A stretch of DNA of 64,000 nt from Cyanophora paradoxa (lineage: Eukaryota; Glaucocystophyceae; Cyanophorales; Cyanophoraceae), in contig QPMI01000269.1 of NCBI GenBank assembly GCA_004431415.1, forward strand, positions 39,948 to 103,947, written 5' to 3'. The notes below the pieces were generated by a model. That model did no database searches. It was given only the letters and a program-made list of their open reading frames with translations, and was not told the DNA's origin. Positions 33,811 to 43,538 of this stretch are shown here, piece by piece (position 1 is the first letter of the stretch; every line of letters begins with the position of its first letter). The translations under genes were made by a program, and so were the position numbers.

Positions 33811-34772
33811 CGGCCAGCACCCGTCGGAGCTACTCGTACCCGCAGCGCGAGTTCATCGAGTTTTGCCTCCAGCGGGGACTCCACGACCGGCAGGGCTCGG
33901 TTTTGCCGGCGTCCGAGACTACTCTCTGCTTCTTCGCGGCGCACCTCTTCCGCCGAGGCGGGGTTGCCCCGCCATCCATCCGCACGTACATCACGGCCGT
34001 GCAGTCGCTGCACGTCGATTCCGGCTTCAGCACCTTCTGGGGCGCCATGCCCCGCCTCGCCCGGCTGCTCGAGGGCATCGCCCGCGTGGCCGACCCGCGC
34101 CCCAAGCTCCGCCGCGACCCGATCACGCGCGGCCAGCTCAGTGCCCTCGCCCAGTACGCGGCTGCCCACCCTTCACCCGAGACGCGGCTCCTCTGGGCCG
34201 CCTTCGCCACTGCCTTCTTCGGCTTCTTCCGCTGCAGCGAGGTCTGCGCCGTCCGCCTCCCTGTGCCCGACCCGGCCCGGCTCTTCCAGCGCCGCGACCT
34301 CCGCTTCTTCGTCGACGAGGGCGAGCGCTTCGCCCGCCTCCGCCTGAAGAAGTCGAAGTCCGATCAGCGGGGCCAAGGCTGCGACGTCGACATCCCCCAC
34401 GTCGGCGGCCCGGAGTGCGCCCACTGTGCCCTGGAGGCCCTCGCTGCCTCCTGGACGGGCCCCGCCCGCCCCGACGCCTACGTCTTCGCCCACGCCGACT
34501 CCAGCCAGCCGCTGACCCGTTCAGAGCTGCACGCTGCCCTCCGCAACTGGCTCCGCGCCCTTGGCTATGCAGCCGACCCCCTGCTGCCTCACAGCTTCCG
34601 CATTGGCGCCGCGACCGCAGCGTTCGAGGCCGGCCTCCCCGACTACGCTATACAGCTCCTCGGCCGCTGGCGGTCCGACGCCTTCCAGCTGTACATCCGT
34701 GCGCGCCCCGAGCTTGTCCGCCGCCAGCGGGGCCTCCTCCTCACCGGCGGCTCCACGCCCCCGGCGACCTGA
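33798..34772 (+). CDS. DIRS tyrosine recombinase
   Basis: An intact 324-codon frame. The core-binding half includes TRRSYSYPQREFIEFCLQRG and SIRTYITAVQSLHVDSG. Catalytic residues of the phage-integrase family are visible: Arg in FGFFRCSEVC, a Lys candidate in LRLKKSKSDQ, HxxR in HSFRIGAATAAFEAG, and the Tyr nucleophile in WRSDAFQLYIRARPE. DIRS-group elements use this enzyme, not a DDE integrase, to insert a circular intermediate, so they leave no target-site duplication. The ATG at 33798 overlaps the end of RNase H. It is the best-preserved gene of the element. Confidence 0.88.
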   Translation: MSGLAASTRRSYSYPQREFIEFCLQRGLHDRQGSVLPASETTLCFFAAHLFRRGGVAPPSIRTYITAVQSLHVDSGFSTFWGAMPRLARLLEGIARVADPRPKLRRDPITRGQLSALAQYAAAHPSPETRLLWAAFATAFFGFFRCSEVCAVRLPVPDPARLFQRRDLRFFVDEGERFARLRLKKSKSDQRGQGCDVDIPHVGGPECAHCALEALAASWTGPARPDAYVFAHADSSQPLTRSELHAALRNWLRALGYAADPLLPHSFRIGAATAAFEAGLPDYAIQLLGRWRSDAFQLYIRARPELVRRQRGLLLTGGSTPPAT

Positions 34773-35123
34773 TCTTCCTCACACATCTCTCTCCATGGGT
34801 GCCAGCGCGCGGCGCCCGCTTCGCCGCCGCCGCCCGCCTCGGCGCCTCGGTCCTGCCTCTCCCCTGTTTCGCGTACCCTAGGCCAGACTGCCGTACCCAG
34901 GACAGGTGTTGCGAACTAGCCCTAGTTCACGTACCCCTCTGCCTGATACGGACTCCAGCCCAGTTTACGCTCAGGATTTCACAGGATCTAGGCAGTCCCC
35001 TTCTTGGCACCCATTTCGAGTTGTGTATGCATTTACTAGATTAGCATATGACCATGCTAGCGACGCAGAGCTCACAGCACTGCGGGGAGTGTACCCCTCT
35101 ATTGCTCAGACTAAACGTATACT
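34773..35123 (+). other. 3' flank of the DIRS element
   Basis: Non-coding. GTACCC recurs near 34873, 34892, 34931 and 35091, with GTACCCCTCT at the last two, possibly part of the split terminal repeats of DIRS-like elements. GAACTAGCCCTAGTTC (34913-34928) is an inverted repeat. The inverted-repeat element begins at 35124. Confidence 0.35.
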
Positions 35124-35232
35124 TGTAGTGCGCCAAATAAAATGGCGCGCCATCTTATTTTTATGGCGCACGCTTTTGAGCCATCGCAGAAAAAAAGGCG
35201 CCGGCCAGCGCAGCCGGAGCTTTGCGTTGGGG
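35124..35232 (+). repeat. Left terminal inverted repeat (109 bp)
   Basis: Starts TGTAGTGCGCCAAATAAAAT and ends GCTTTGCGTTGGGG. I compared it base by base with the reverse complement of 43297-43405 and found no difference. It contains the palindrome ATGGCGCGCCAT and one TGCGTTG heptamer. Confidence 0.95.
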
Positions 35233-35386
35233 AGTACTGCTAGGCTAGCTGTCGCGATCGAAATCGCCTATCATTATAGCCTACCGCCGGGCTACCGGTA
35301 TAGGACCGCACTGGGCGGGAAGCGGTCGGGGAGCCGCGCGCGCGCACCGAGCCCGAAGGCGCGGCCCCAGGCACATCAGCAATGAG

Positions 35387-38300
35387 GTGGTGGGAGCATC
35401 CAGATCCCGAGGCGCTGAACCGGTCCCAGCAGCATCAGTGCAGCGCGTAACTTTCGAAGAATATCGAGCCGCTATACAGCGTGTGAAGCCCGGAGCGGTG
35501 CTGCTTTCTCGCGCCGACATCGAACACGTTAAGTACATCCTCGAAAACCCGGACGCGCCCGAGCCCAGCGGCAGCCCAGAGCATGTGAGCGGGTGAAGAA
35601 TTGGCGCGAGTTCATGAGGGGGAAGTACACGCTGCGCGAGGTTCCAGATCCGACAGACAACCTGACAGCGGAGGAGCTCGCCATGCCCAACCCGCGGCCA
35701 AGGCGCAAGCTTCGGCTGGTGGTGGAGAAGCAGGTTGACAACCGCTTGAAGCGAGGAAATTCGGGCGACGCCCCCCCACTGGGCAGGGAGCTGGTGTGTG
35801 ACGAGGACATTTTCATCTGCATCCAGGTGCGATCGCGTTACAACGCAATTCTCTGCGCACGCGCAACGCATCTTCAACGCAAGCGTTGGGTTGCTAGCGT
35901 TGGACATTCTCAACACATGCGTTGACCATGCGTTGAACAGAATACATTTTAATTTTATGTCCACTGCATTGCACTGTTTGTGACGCGGTCATGATCGTGC
36001 GCAGCGCGAACACCTTGAGAGCGGGCACAAAGGTGGCACCGGTGTATACAACAATGCGAAGCAAAGGTACGCGATTCCTCGCTACCTGGTCCGCATCTAC
36101 GTCAAGATTTGGTGAGTTTTCTGACCACAGACAAACCAATCGTGACTAAGACTCACCTGCGGTCGTGGGGATGGGGCTGCAGTCCAGTCTGCAAGCTCAA
36201 GAACAAGAGGAGGCAGCCCGACGGGATCCTCCATCCAATCAAGGTGATTGGTTTCTGGATCGGGCAATTGTCGACTTCTTTGAGATGCCCAAGGCATGGG
36301 GCCCCTGCCCCCGCATGGTGAGATGTTGCTATTGATGCGCCTGGCCACGTGTTAAAATTTACCTGGGAGTTGCAGGAGTGGCTGCCGGGGTGGAAGTGGA
36401 ATGAGAGCTCAGGCGAGCTCGAGAGGGTCTGGTACTGGGAGCAAGCAGTGCACGTGTGCCGGTACGAGAAGAAAATCCCGGATCCCGAATTTCCGGGCTG
36501 CTACAAGACGGTCTTTGTCACGGACGTCATTCCGCGATTCTGGGCATTTGTCCTGGCCATAAAGGTCAGTTTTCGGCACGGTCATGCGCAGATTTCTGCA
36601 TCCGGTAACGAACAACGGCGAACGCAGGACCACTACACTCGTTTCCTCATCCTGGAGGCTTGCGAATCAAAGTGCGCAGGCGAAGTTGCTGATCGTCTTC
36701 GCGAGAAATTTGCCTACTTCGGCGCATGCACAATCCTGTCCTGCGACAACGGATCGGAGTTCAAGAATGATGTGAAATTCCCCGATATCTCTTGTAAACT
36801 TCAATATTAATTATGTTAACGGAGTATGGCAGATCATGAAGGTCCTTATGGCGGCCTACCCGAACTCGTCCATCGCCTACGGGAAACCGTACACTCCAGA
36901 GCACCAGGGCTCTGTGGAGCGCGCGAACAGGACTCGAAGCCGACGCTCGAGGCTATTTGCTACGAACGCCGGAACCAGAATGCGGAGGACTGGGCGAACT
37001 GGCCCTAGCCATTCCCGATGTATTTAAAATCCTTTTCATACCCCATTTGAAAATTCCAAGTGCACTGATCGATGCTGGATTCTCAGGCAATGGAGTCCCA
37101 CAACAGCATGAAGTTCGCGAACGGGCACAAGATGACACCCATCGAGGCCATGACCGGGCGCAGACCTTCACGAAGGCCTTTGGGAATTGAGCCACCGTCG
37201 GATCCGACAAGGCCGTACACCGAGAAGGACATTGAGGACCTCCTCGGAGTGCGCAACGGAATGTCTGCGCATCCCAACGCATGCGTTGGTAATTGTGTTG
37301 TCAGGTTGCAAACATGGAGGAAGTGAACAGAGTGTGCGATGACATGGCGAAGTACGAAGAAGATATCGCCAACGCTCTTCTGCAGAGGGCGGAGAGCCCG
37401 CTCTTGAAGGACATCCCGGTGTTCTACGTAGTAAGTGCCTTCAATTCATTGCAAATTTTGTCGCACTCTCATCCAACGCATTCTCAACGCATGCGTTGGA
37501 CAGATCGATCAGTTTGTGCGTGCATTCGGGAATGTCCAGGCATGCGCACGGCTTGCCGTGTACAGAGACCAGATGAAGGCGTGCGCGGAGAAGCAGGGAG
37601 CAGGTCCTGTTATCTACAGTATCGGGGATCGTGTGGCCGTTCTTGTCAAACAGCTCGGCATGCACGTCCTCCTACAAGCAAGGGTACCTGGGATCGTCAC
37701 AGAAGTGGTGGACGTCCGGCATGGCCTCTACACGATCAGGACGATGGCGGGTTTCATTGACACTCCCATTCAGGGAGCACAATTGATCAACATGAACCTC
37801 GTGGGCGGTACGTGCAGGGTAGTCCCATTTGCACGAATGTTGCACACTCATCAAAGAACTGGTGCAGGGATGCAGACAATCTGGAAGACAATTGAGGAGA
37901 ACCGTGCGAACAACATAATGAACGGCACCGTTCCTCTCATGACAGCATTCAAGAGCTTCTGTGGCCAGGCCCCGGTCTCGACGTGGACCCGTGCAAGTGC
38001 AGGGATGGCTGCCTTCCAGAGAAATGCGGCTGTTTCACAAGCGGCCTGGTGTGCTGCTCGAGCTGCCAGTGCAGCAAGTACGGGTGCAAGAACAAGCGTG
38101 AGCGCATCTACCCGGAGACTGCCAGTGTCGGGGAGAAAATCATTCCGCGCCAGCGTGGCGCAACGGCAGAATCGATCGTCGCCGACAATGCAACAGCAGA
38201 TGGCCCTGTCGACGACAAGTACGGCCCCATCCCGTCTGTTGATGGATACGACGGGTGCGTTTTTTTAGCAACGCAAAGCACACGTTTGCGTTCTTCAATT

Positions 38301-39425
38301 CAACGCTTGCGGTGCAGTTGCGTTGGACTTCCTCTTCTAATTTCCTTTTTCTCGCAGCTTCTGGCCCCTGGCATGCACACCACCAACAAGCCCCTGCAGG
38401 CATTCCTCCGTGCTGCAAACCTGCCGCACACAGGTAACAAGGAGGCTCTCAAGCTGCGAATTCTAGCTTTTCTCAAGAAAGAGGAGGAGGATGCCGCTCA
38501 GCATGCAGCCCAAGCAGCCGCAGCACGTGCAGCCCAAGCAGCCGCAGCCCACGCTCCGGCCCCGCCCGCCCCGTCTACTGCTGCGGCCCCGCCTGCCCCA
38601 TCTCGCGCTCCGGCCCCGCCTGCCCCATCTCGCGCTCCGGCCCCGCCCGCCCCGTCTCCTGCTGCGGCCCCACCCGCCCCGTCTCCTGCTGCGGCCCGGC
38701 CCGCCCCGTCTCCTGCTGCGGCCCCGCCCGCCCCGTCTCCTGCTGCGGCCCCGCCCGGCCCGTCCCGCGCTCCGGCCCCGCCCGCCCCGTCTCCTGCTGC
38801 GGCCCCGCCCGGCCCGTCCCGCGCTCCGGCCCCGCCCGCCCCGTCTCCTGGTTTGGCCCCGCCCGTCCCTTCTCCTGCTGCGGCCCCGCCTGCCCCATCT
38901 CCTGCTGCGGCCCCGCCCGGCCCGGCCCGTGCTGCGGCTCCGCCCGGCCCACGCCCGCCACCTCTGCCGCACTATGCACCTGGGGTGGTGCTGCCCCCTG
39001 TTGGGTCAGCCCCAATTGCGAGGGGTCTTGGCCCAGTCCCAGGGGCGGTTCCCGTTATTGGTCCCCCACTCCCTCTGGGGCCGTCTTTCTCTTCTTCTAC
39101 CCTGCCATCCTCCGGATCCAGCTCTCCCATTCGGGGGCCAGTTCGAGTTGGGCCCGCACCTCGGGACACACGCGGGGTGCCTGTCCTCCCCAACTCCGGG
39201 CCAAGTTACACGCAGGCAGAGCTTGAAGCCGCCTTGGCAGCACCATGTTACCCACTAGCCCCTCAGTCTAGGCTAGCTATGTCCTCGAGCCCTGTGCGCC
39301 CAGTTATGCCCCCGGCACCCAGCATGGAGCAGCAGATGCAGCAGATGCAGCAGATGATGCAGCACTTTCAGATGATGATGCAGACGTTCCAGCAGAATAT
39401 GGCCAACACTAGGCATGGTGTATGA
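35387..39425 (+). CDS. KRBA2-like DDE integrase with CXC and SAP-like domains
   Basis: The start is uncertain (first island VTFEEYRAAIQRVKPGA near 35440). An HHCC finger is assembled over two exons: REHLESGHKGGTGVYN, QRYAIPRYLVRIYVKIC, then PVCK. The DDE core follows: FLDRAIVDFFEMP (first Asp), DHYTRFLILEACESK, ILSCDNGSEFKN (second Asp), PEHQGSVERANR (Glu). An SH3-like tail, YSIGDRVAVLVKQLG and GLYTIRTMAGF, precedes a CXC domain (DPCKCRDGCLPEKCGCF, CCSSCQCSKYGCKNK). A SAP-like helix pair (LQAFLRAANLPHTGNKEALK) and a Pro/Ala repeat tail with a Met/Gln-rich end finish at TGA 39423-39425. Introns are GT-AG. The frame appears to slip near 36240, 36930 and 37975, either indels or splice events I missed. 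It would cut and join the element ends. Confidence 0.75.
37274..37289. repeat. CCAACGCATGCGTTGG palindrome, best copy of an intronic motif family
   Basis: A perfect 16-bp palindrome inside intron 37248-37303. The 14-bp core CAACGCATGCGTTG recurs at 37485-37498, 39519-39532 and 40501-40514; CAACGC[A/T][A/T]GCGTTG variants are at 35875-35888 and 41445-41458. Single heptamers CAACGCA or TGCGTTG are scattered through introns 35827-36003, 38254-38356 and the minus-strand introns near 41400-41490 and 41560-41705. Confidence 0.9.
38560..38960 (+). repeat. In-frame 27-bp minisatellite
   Basis: Tandem, slightly varied copies of a 27-bp unit encode AAAPPAPSP-like repeats in the integrase tail. Variants exchange Ser-Pro-Ala with Ser-Arg-Ala and Pro-Ala with Pro-Gly. 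The frame is kept throughout. Confidence 0.85.
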
Positions 39426-40249
39426 AGTGTTTGTCAGAAATTTGCTTGAAAGGGAACTGACAGAGATGCGAAAATTGAAAGGGAACTGAGAGAGGGAACC
39501 GGGTGTGCAACGGAAACGCAACGCATGCGTTGGGAATGCGTTGTGTCCTGCCAGGCTGCATGCAGCGCGCGCTCGGCTTGGGCGTGTAGTATACATATAT
39601 ACTCTTCTTCTTCTTTAGGAATCATGTACTATAATTTATACTTTATTGCTACTACTACTATACTTTATTGATACTACATTCATTGTCATAGTTCAATTCT
39701 AGAACACGACTATAGCTAGTCTACTTCTGTGCGTGCGTTTTAAGAACCCTGGCTGTAGTTCGATTTAAGAACCCGACTACTATGCTTCATGACTCATGAT
39801 CGTAGATCAACTTTAGAACCCGACTACTATGCATCATGACTCATGATCGTAGTTCAACTTTAGAACCCGACTAGTTAGCCTCATGACTCATGATCGTTGG
39901 ACGTTTGATTGTAGTACAAATCTGAGAACTCTAGAATTCTACAATTTGCTTCAGAGCTTCTCGAGTACTTGTCTAGTACTTGTGACTACAGATCTAGTCA
40001 CTGAGTTACCTACTAAACTCATCCTTCGAGTTCGAGCGGCCAAATCCTTTGAAATTCCATCCCACTAGACTAAACAGTATCCACTTCACTGTGAGCACGT
40101 CCAGCCTGCCCACACTTCCACTTTCATCCCCATCAGTACCACAAGTACGACTTGAAAGTAAGACTTGTAAATTGTGCAGAGAACACAAGCTGAAGCAGTT
40201 GCACAATGGCTACTTTCTGCACACAAATCTACTTCTACTTCAACAGAAT
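39426..40249. other. Convergent spacer inside the inverted-repeat element
   Basis: Lies between the stop codons of the two element genes and is AT-rich. It contains a copy of the CAACGCATGCGTTG palindrome (39519-39532) and a 47-bp tandem repeat (39768 onward). No conserved coding island. Confidence 0.5.
39768..39905. repeat. 47-bp tandem repeat, three copies
   Basis: AGAACCCGACTA starts at 39768, 39815 and 39862, exactly 47 bp apart. Each unit contains GACTCATGATCGT. Diverged copies precede it (AGAACACGACTA near 39700, AGAACCCTGGCT near 39743). Confidence 0.85.
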
Positions 40250-43188
40250 CTACTTCTTGAGCATGAAGATGTCCCACTTGTGCCACCAGTTGTCCTTGTC
40301 CTCCACTGTTCCCTTGTTGAAGTCCGATATTTCGCCACGCAGCGGCCGCGGGTGTGGCCGGTACGTGATAGAACGGCGGAAGGTCCTGCGATCCTCTACC
40401 TTTCCTACAGTGACCGCGGGGCCATTCCGAAGTGCAAAAGTCATCTCGCCCTCGGCGTCCGTCTCCTCGAGCTGCATCCAACACGTGAGCAGCGGAAACG
40501 CAACGCATGCGTTGGAATTGCGTAGTTACCTGCAGGGCTAGGAAGAGTTCGTACTCGGCGTCCCAATCGAGCTCTACCTGAGCGTACTGCAGCCTTCCTC
40601 TTCTTTCGGATTTTCGCTGCAGGCGCCTCTGCCGGCTTCTCCGCTGCCACCGCCTTGTCCTTCTCCTTCAACTTCTTCTCGGCCGCCTTCTGCGCTGCGT
40701 GATTAGAACTCTTTCCTATGCCAGGCACTCGCACAGATCTAGAGTGACGCGAAAAACTGCACCCTCTCATGTGCTGCCGCGGCAGCCTCTGCCTGCGCCT
40801 TCGTTTTCGCGGCCTCATTTTCGGCTGCAGCCTTCTTTGCTGCCACCGCCTTGTCCTTCTCCTTCGCTTTCTTCTCGGCCTCCTTCTGCGCTGCGTTATT
40901 AAAACTGTGCCCCAGGCCCGGAACGCTCGCACAGAGTGCCGCGCAACACTGCACCTTTTCCTGTGCTGCTGCCTGCTCCGCCGTTTTTGCGGCCTGCTTT
41001 TCTGCTGCGGCCTTCTTCGCTGCCGCCGCCTTGCCCTTCTCCTTCGATTTCGCCTCGGCCTCCTTCTGTGCTGCGGTATTAAAACTCTGCACTATGCCCG
41101 GGACTGGCACAGATTGCGTTTTTAAGACTGCACCTTCTCTGTCATTGCTGCGGCCTTGGGCTTCTTCGCCTCCTTCCCCATCTCCTTCTCCTGCTTCTTG
41201 CGCTTCCCTGCTTCCTGCTTCGCATGCTTCGCCTCCTGACCCTTCGTCTCTGCCTTGCGGTTGCGCTTCCTCGGGCTTGCCGCCTCTGCGTCCTCGTCCT
41301 CGTCCTCGCCCTCGTCCTCGTCCTCATTCCCGCTCTCGTCGTCGTCCTCGAGCTTGTCCTCTACGTCATCCTCCTCGTCGGACTCTGCGGGCACGGAATC
41401 AACGCAAATTGCGCTGTGTCTTTGCAACGCAGACAACGCAATATCAACGCTTGCGTTGACGATGCGTTCTGCATGCGTTGTACACATCGCGCACCTTCGT
41501 CTGTCGGGGCGGCGCTGGCGCGTGCCTTGCCCTTCTGCTCTGGCATTTTCCTTGCCGGCTCTGCAAGTGCAAAAGTGCGCGTGAGCCTCGTGGCAACACG
41601 GAGGGAAGTTGAGTACGTCAACACTATTCAACGTATGTCAATCAACGTATGCGTTGCGAGGTGTTGACATATGCGTTGGTATTGCGTTGGAACAGCGCCG
41701 CGTACCTTCGAACGAGTCGCGATGTTCGATTTCCTGCTTCTTCTTGGACCTCCTCTTCGCCCCGTCGCCTGGTACCTGCGTGGTAAATTGTTTCCACCGG
41801 TCAGTTTCGTATCGGTTGCTCGAAATAATGGAACTCTTGCTCACTCTCCCCTGTCCACCGCGTCCTTGCCATCCATCCAGCCGGCTACGTTCTCCTCCAT
41901 CACCGTCAAATTGTGACTCCTAGGATGAAGTCGGCGACATCCAGAATGCCGGGTCGCGAGATGCCCTTGAGCTTGTAGTGATCGTCCGGCACCTCCTGCT
42001 CCGCTTTCCTCATCCTTAGAATGCACAGTCTGTTCGGAGTGTACGCATCAGGGGCGTGGCATCGTTGCCCCATCTTCAACGCACGCACATGTTCTCAATG
42101 TTATGAAAATAGACATCTGTCTTGCATCTCGTGAGGGATTGAAGGTGGCTGAGGTCCTCCTTGTCGAATGGGGTGAGCAGCGGCCGCAGTCTGCTCAGCG
42201 TGTCGTGCGTTTTGCGGGTGCCGCCCCCGCACTTCTGCATCCACGAGAGAGCTTGAGATATAAATTTAAATTCTAACTCGATGCCATAACTGAAATTAAG
42301 GGACGGCACCTTGAGAAACAGCCAGGCTCGCGGGCATGTCTCCGGAGTGTACTCCCCCCCCGATCCCTCGATCGGCTCGTCCCACAGTAGCCGCACGACG
42401 TCCCGTGCCGTGTTGCAGTCCCCAGTGCCGCGCTTGCCATCCGTGTCCTCCTTCAGGTAGTTCGCGCCTGTCGCCGCCCTCTTCTTTGCTCGAGGTTCAC
42501 CTGCAGAGGCGATCGCAGCTCCGACGGATCTCTGGACCTGCAAGGCCACGGCCTCCACGAGCGAACTCAGCTGCGCCGAGTCCGACGAAGTCGCCGCCTG
42601 AACCGTCTGGGGCGCCGGCGCTGCAGCTGCGTGCTGCGCCTTGCCGCGCTTCATGAGCTTCACAAGTTCGGGGTCGGCGTTGCTGTCGCCGTCCTCGTGC
42701 GCTGGCTGCATGTCCCGCCGCACGACGTAGAAGAAACATCCGGGACTGAGCTTCGGCAGCTTCCGAGACGCAGTCCTCAGATCGAGGGTGTCCGCCTCCG
42801 GATCGTAGAAGTACAGGTCCAGGCCCGCAGGTCCGACGGATTGCGTGAAGCGGAGCTGCCGCTCCGCATCCTTCAAGAGCTCCGCAGGCCATCCCGTGCC
42901 TCCCTCGACCTCGATGGTCACCGTCGCTGCGTCACGGGCAAGGTGCACGCGCGGTCGGGCATCAGCGCGGCGCCCGGTGCGCGCCTTCGCATCACAGCTC
43001 AAGAGTATCGAACCTTTGGTCGTAGTAAGGCCTCCGTTCTGCCGGCTGTCGGCGAGAACACGCACTTCGACTGGTTCCGCGGGCGCCTGCAGCTGCCCTG
43101 CGCGAGCCGCCGACTCTTCGGCTCCCGCAGCCGCTGCTGCGTCGCTCGACTCGCCTAGCTTAGCCACTTTGCCCTTCTTGGGCGCCAT
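40250..43188 (-). CDS. Partner protein of the inverted-repeat element, function unknown
   Basis: ATG 43188 (MAPKKGKVAKLGESS) starts a 370-residue first coding block. A globular part has ATVTIEVEGGTGWPAELLKD, AGLDLYFYDPEADTLDL and LSPGCFFYVVRRDMQP; then CPRAWLFLKVPSLNFSYGIE. Later exons encode QRCHAPDAYTPNRLCILRMR, basic linkers (GAKRRSKKKQEIEHRD), a long Glu/Asp run followed by Lys-rich sequence (about 41130-41390), three similar Lys/Ala/Glu exons (40600-41092) and a last exon with FALRNGPAVTVGKVEDRRTF ending WHKWDIFMLKK at 40250. Acidic and basic tracts suggest a nuclear, chromatin-binding protein. Its introns carry the same CAACGCA motifs as the integrase gene. I do not recognise the family; an accessory transposition role is inference. 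Confidence 0.65.
40590..41140 (-). repeat. Three tandem copies of an intron-plus-exon unit
   Basis: Exons starting near 41092, 40905 and 40710 (minus strand) encode FNTAAQKEAEAKSKEKGKAA, FNNAAQKEAEKKAKEKDKAV and NHAAQKAAEKKLKEKDKAVA. Each is preceded by a similar intron that starts GTGCAGT and contains TGTGC[GC]AG. The unit is about 190 bp long. Confidence 0.85.
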
Positions 43189-43296
43189 GTGAGGACCGCC
43201 CCGCCCGCTGCCGCAGTGCTGTCTGCCGGCTGCTGCTGTGCGCGCTACCTGTAGCTATAGTACTATTGCATCATACGCTGGGAGTCGTAGTAGCCC

Positions 43297-43405
43297 CCCC
43301 AACGCAAAGCTCCGGCTGCGCTGGCCGGCGCCTTTTTTTCTGCGATGGCTCAAAAGCGTGCGCCATAAAAATAAGATGGCGCGCCATTTTATTTGGCGCA
43401 CTACA
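43297..43405 (-). repeat. Right terminal inverted repeat (109 bp)
   Basis: Exact reverse complement of 35124-35232. Confidence 0.95.
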
Positions 43406-43538
43406 GCATACTCGCTGGCTGTCAAGTGAGCGGTCAGCATACCCCCCTGCCGCGCGCTGGCTGCTTCCTCGCAGCTCAGCGGGCTGGCAGATGCGCTCAA
43501 AGGAACCAGCGTAGCTAAGGCTTCCGTGCGGCGCCGCC
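43406..43538. other. Spacer between the inverted-repeat element and the next gene
   Basis: It begins with GCATACT, a possible target-site copy. No coding island seen. It must contain the promoter of the peptidase-like gene, so the element inserted close upstream of that gene. Confidence 0.4.

Larger units (their letters stand above)
22600..35123 (+). mobile_element. DIRS-type tyrosine-recombinase retroelement carrying a nested LINE
   Basis: The order Gag-like ORF, RT-RNase H, tyrosine recombinase on one strand, without introns, is that of the DIRS group. Without the LINE it would be about 5.7 kb. The outer ends are approximate because I could not pair terminal repeats. RT has two frameshifts and RNase H is interrupted, while Gag and recombinase frames remain open. 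Confidence 0.85.
35124..43405. mobile_element. 8.28-kb inverted-repeat element with KRBA2-like integrase and a partner gene
   Basis: Identical 109-bp inverted repeats bound two converging spliced genes. The left gene encodes an HHCC plus DDE integrase with CXC and SAP-like domains; the right gene encodes a protein of unknown function. A candidate 7-bp target duplication with one mismatch flanks it (GTATACT 35117-35123; GCATACT 43406-43412). No DNA polymerase, capsid or packaging ATPase is seen, so it is not a complete Polinton or virophage. Identical ends suggest recent movement, yet the integrase frame shows discontinuities. Confidence 0.85.

Noticed and set aside
22600-35123. Classical LTR retrotransposon
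   Set aside because: No long direct repeats were found, and a tyrosine recombinase replaces a DDE integrase.
35106-35270. A short protein frame repeated on the opposite strand at 43255-43500
   Set aside because: The similarity is simply the inverted repeat read in six frames.
38560-38960. CRISPR-like array
   Set aside because: Units are contiguous 27-bp coding repeats with no unique spacers, in a eukaryotic gene.
38491-39258. Alternative frames across the Pro/Ala repeats
   Set aside because: Repeats open all frames. Only the frame continuous with the SAP-like segment and the Met/Gln end is supported.
35124-43405. Polinton/Maverick, virophage or other viral element
   Set aside because: It has long inverted repeats and a DDE integrase, but at 8.3 kb it lacks any visible DNA polymerase B, protease, capsid or packaging ATPase.
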